7,366 nucleotides of DNA from Desulfobulbaceae bacterium UBA5173 (GTDB lineage Bacteria > Desulfobacterota > Desulfobulbia > Desulfobulbales > Desulfobulbaceae), in contig DHWV01000077.1 in the NCBI GenBank assembly GCA_002413355.1, positions 1,162 to 8,527 on the forward strand, read 5' to 3'. The notes under the pieces are model-generated. The model was not told the origin of the DNA and searched no databases. It was given only the letters and a program-made list of their open reading frames with translations. Shown here piece after piece: positions 6,960 through 7,366 of this stretch; positions within the stretch are counted from its first letter, which is position 1, and the number at the start of each line of letters is the position of its first letter. Position numbers and translations under genes: made by a program.

Positions 6960-7001
6960 TCTGAACGGGATAGGGGGGCCGGCCACCGCCCTCCGTTCAG
7001 A
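6960..7001. repeat. 9-bp inverted repeat overlapping the bamA downstream hairpin
   Basis: TCTGAACGG (6960-6968) is the exact reverse complement of CCGTTCAGA (6993-7001), 24 bases apart. Its right arm overlaps the stem of the hairpin at 6989-7012, so the two RNA folds exclude each other. Confidence 0.4.
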
Positions 7002-7016
7002 GCGAAGGAGGGTGTG
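6984..7016 (+). terminator. GC-rich hairpin after bamA, possible terminator
   Basis: CCCTCC (6989-6994) pairs with GGAGGG (7007-7012). Inner TTC/GAA pairs and outer CAC/GTG pairs extend the stem with small bulges. It lies 30 bases after the bamA stop and is the strongest stem there. No T-run follows (AATTCTC), so it may end transcription weakly, by Rho, or protect the mRNA 3' end. Confidence 0.4.
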
Positions 7017-7057
7017 AATTCTCAATCGGCTGCCCTGTGCGGTAACGGTGAAGAGTG

Positions 7058-7077
7058 AGATGGCAATTTGGCCATCT
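7058..7077. repeat. 7-bp inverted repeat, AGATGGC/GCCATCT
   Basis: AGATGGC (7058-7064) and GCCATCT (7071-7077) are exact reverse complements around AATTTG. No T-run follows on either strand. It lies between the bamA hairpin and the transposase remnant; its role is unknown. The rest of 7017-7151 shows no gene that I can recognise. Confidence 0.4.
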
Positions 7078-7151
7078 GTAAAAATATAGCTACAGACCTA
7101 ATGTGCAACTCTTTATGGAGCAACCAAGCCATCCAAGTCAAGTGGAGAGCG

Positions 7152-7366
7152 ACTATAGACGCTGATCTTTTTTTGGAACAGGCAGCGGACTTCCTCATCA
7201 GCTTTCGGGTGTTTTTTTACGGATGATAGTTAAGAGTTTCAATGCCTCACCTATTCCTCGCTGACTGCATCCAAACCGCTCCGCCCGTTATGGCATCAGG
7301 GTAGAGTTCCACGTCACGGACTAGAAGCTGCATATCAATCTTGGTCGCAGGCTTGTTCCTGAAATG
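7152..7366 (-). pseudogene. Decayed IS630-family transposase fragment, running off right edge
   Basis: The minus strand carries three consecutive pieces in three frames that together follow the N-terminal helix-turn-helix region of IS630-family transposases. Piece A (7366-7292) reads NKPATKIDMQLLVRDVELYP followed by DA. Piece B (7287-7198) reads RAERFGCSQRGIGEALK and continues LLTIIRKKT. Piece C (from 7211) reads HPKADEEVRCLFQKKISVYS. The family normally continues YPDA-YQYE-RAERLG and RKKT-LK-HPKADEE, so each junction looks like a loss of about 8 bases. Piece A runs to a stop at 7249-7247, and piece B ends at a stop at 7200-7198. After about 7152 the similarity fades, and the DDE catalytic region (for example the usual VYIDESGF) is not seen. 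The gene cannot make an active transposase. Its 5' end and any terminal repeat lie beyond the right edge. Family recognition is from memory of conserved motifs, not from a search. Confidence 0.7.

Noticed and set aside
1..7366. CRISPR array, tRNA, rRNA, phage or toxin-antitoxin genes
   Set aside because: No regularly spaced direct repeats, cloverleaf structures, rRNA segments or paired small genes were found on reading both strands.

Overview
This window reads as ordinary bacterial chromosome from a Gram-negative organism. It contains a full-length outer-membrane BamA with a signal peptide, a sigma-32 type factor, GreA and the 5' part of lepA. My best guess is a deltaproteobacterium in the broad sense (Desulfobacterota, perhaps the Desulfobulbales). 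The guess rests on the RpoH-like sigma factor with an acidic N-terminal tail, on the BamA with an additional N-terminal domain, and on the general look of the proteins. It is inference and was not tested by any search.

Layout from left to right. (1) lepA (elongation factor 4) lies on the minus strand and is cut by the left edge; only its first 340 codons are present. (2) A 179-base divergent intergenic region follows, with two back-to-back AT-rich inverted repeats and candidate promoters in both directions. (3) On the plus strand come an rpoH-like sigma-32 gene and, 24 bases later and probably cotranscribed, a DegT/DnrJ/EryC1/StrS-family PLP aminotransferase. (4) A likely hairpin terminator precedes greA, whose stop codon sits inside a perfect 9-bp inverted repeat. 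(5) A 281-base region before bamA holds a perfect TATAAT box and one doubtful 51-codon ORF. (6) bamA encodes 883 residues: signal peptide, an extra alpha/beta domain, five POTRA domains and a beta-barrel. (7) The last 409 bases contain no intact gene. They hold hairpins just after bamA and, at the right edge on the minus strand, a decayed fragment of an IS630-family transposase that can only be read by shifting frame twice.

Functionally the genes are housekeeping and stress-linked: ribosome rescue or translation pacing (LepA), heat-shock transcription (RpoH), rescue of backtracked RNA polymerase (GreA) and outer-membrane protein assembly (BamA). The aminotransferase is the one gene with an accessory, surface-sugar flavour. 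I see no convincing new multi-gene system. The points most worth a second look are the extra BamA domain, the paired palindromes between lepA and rpoH, the inverted repeat across the greA stop, and the transposase remnant.
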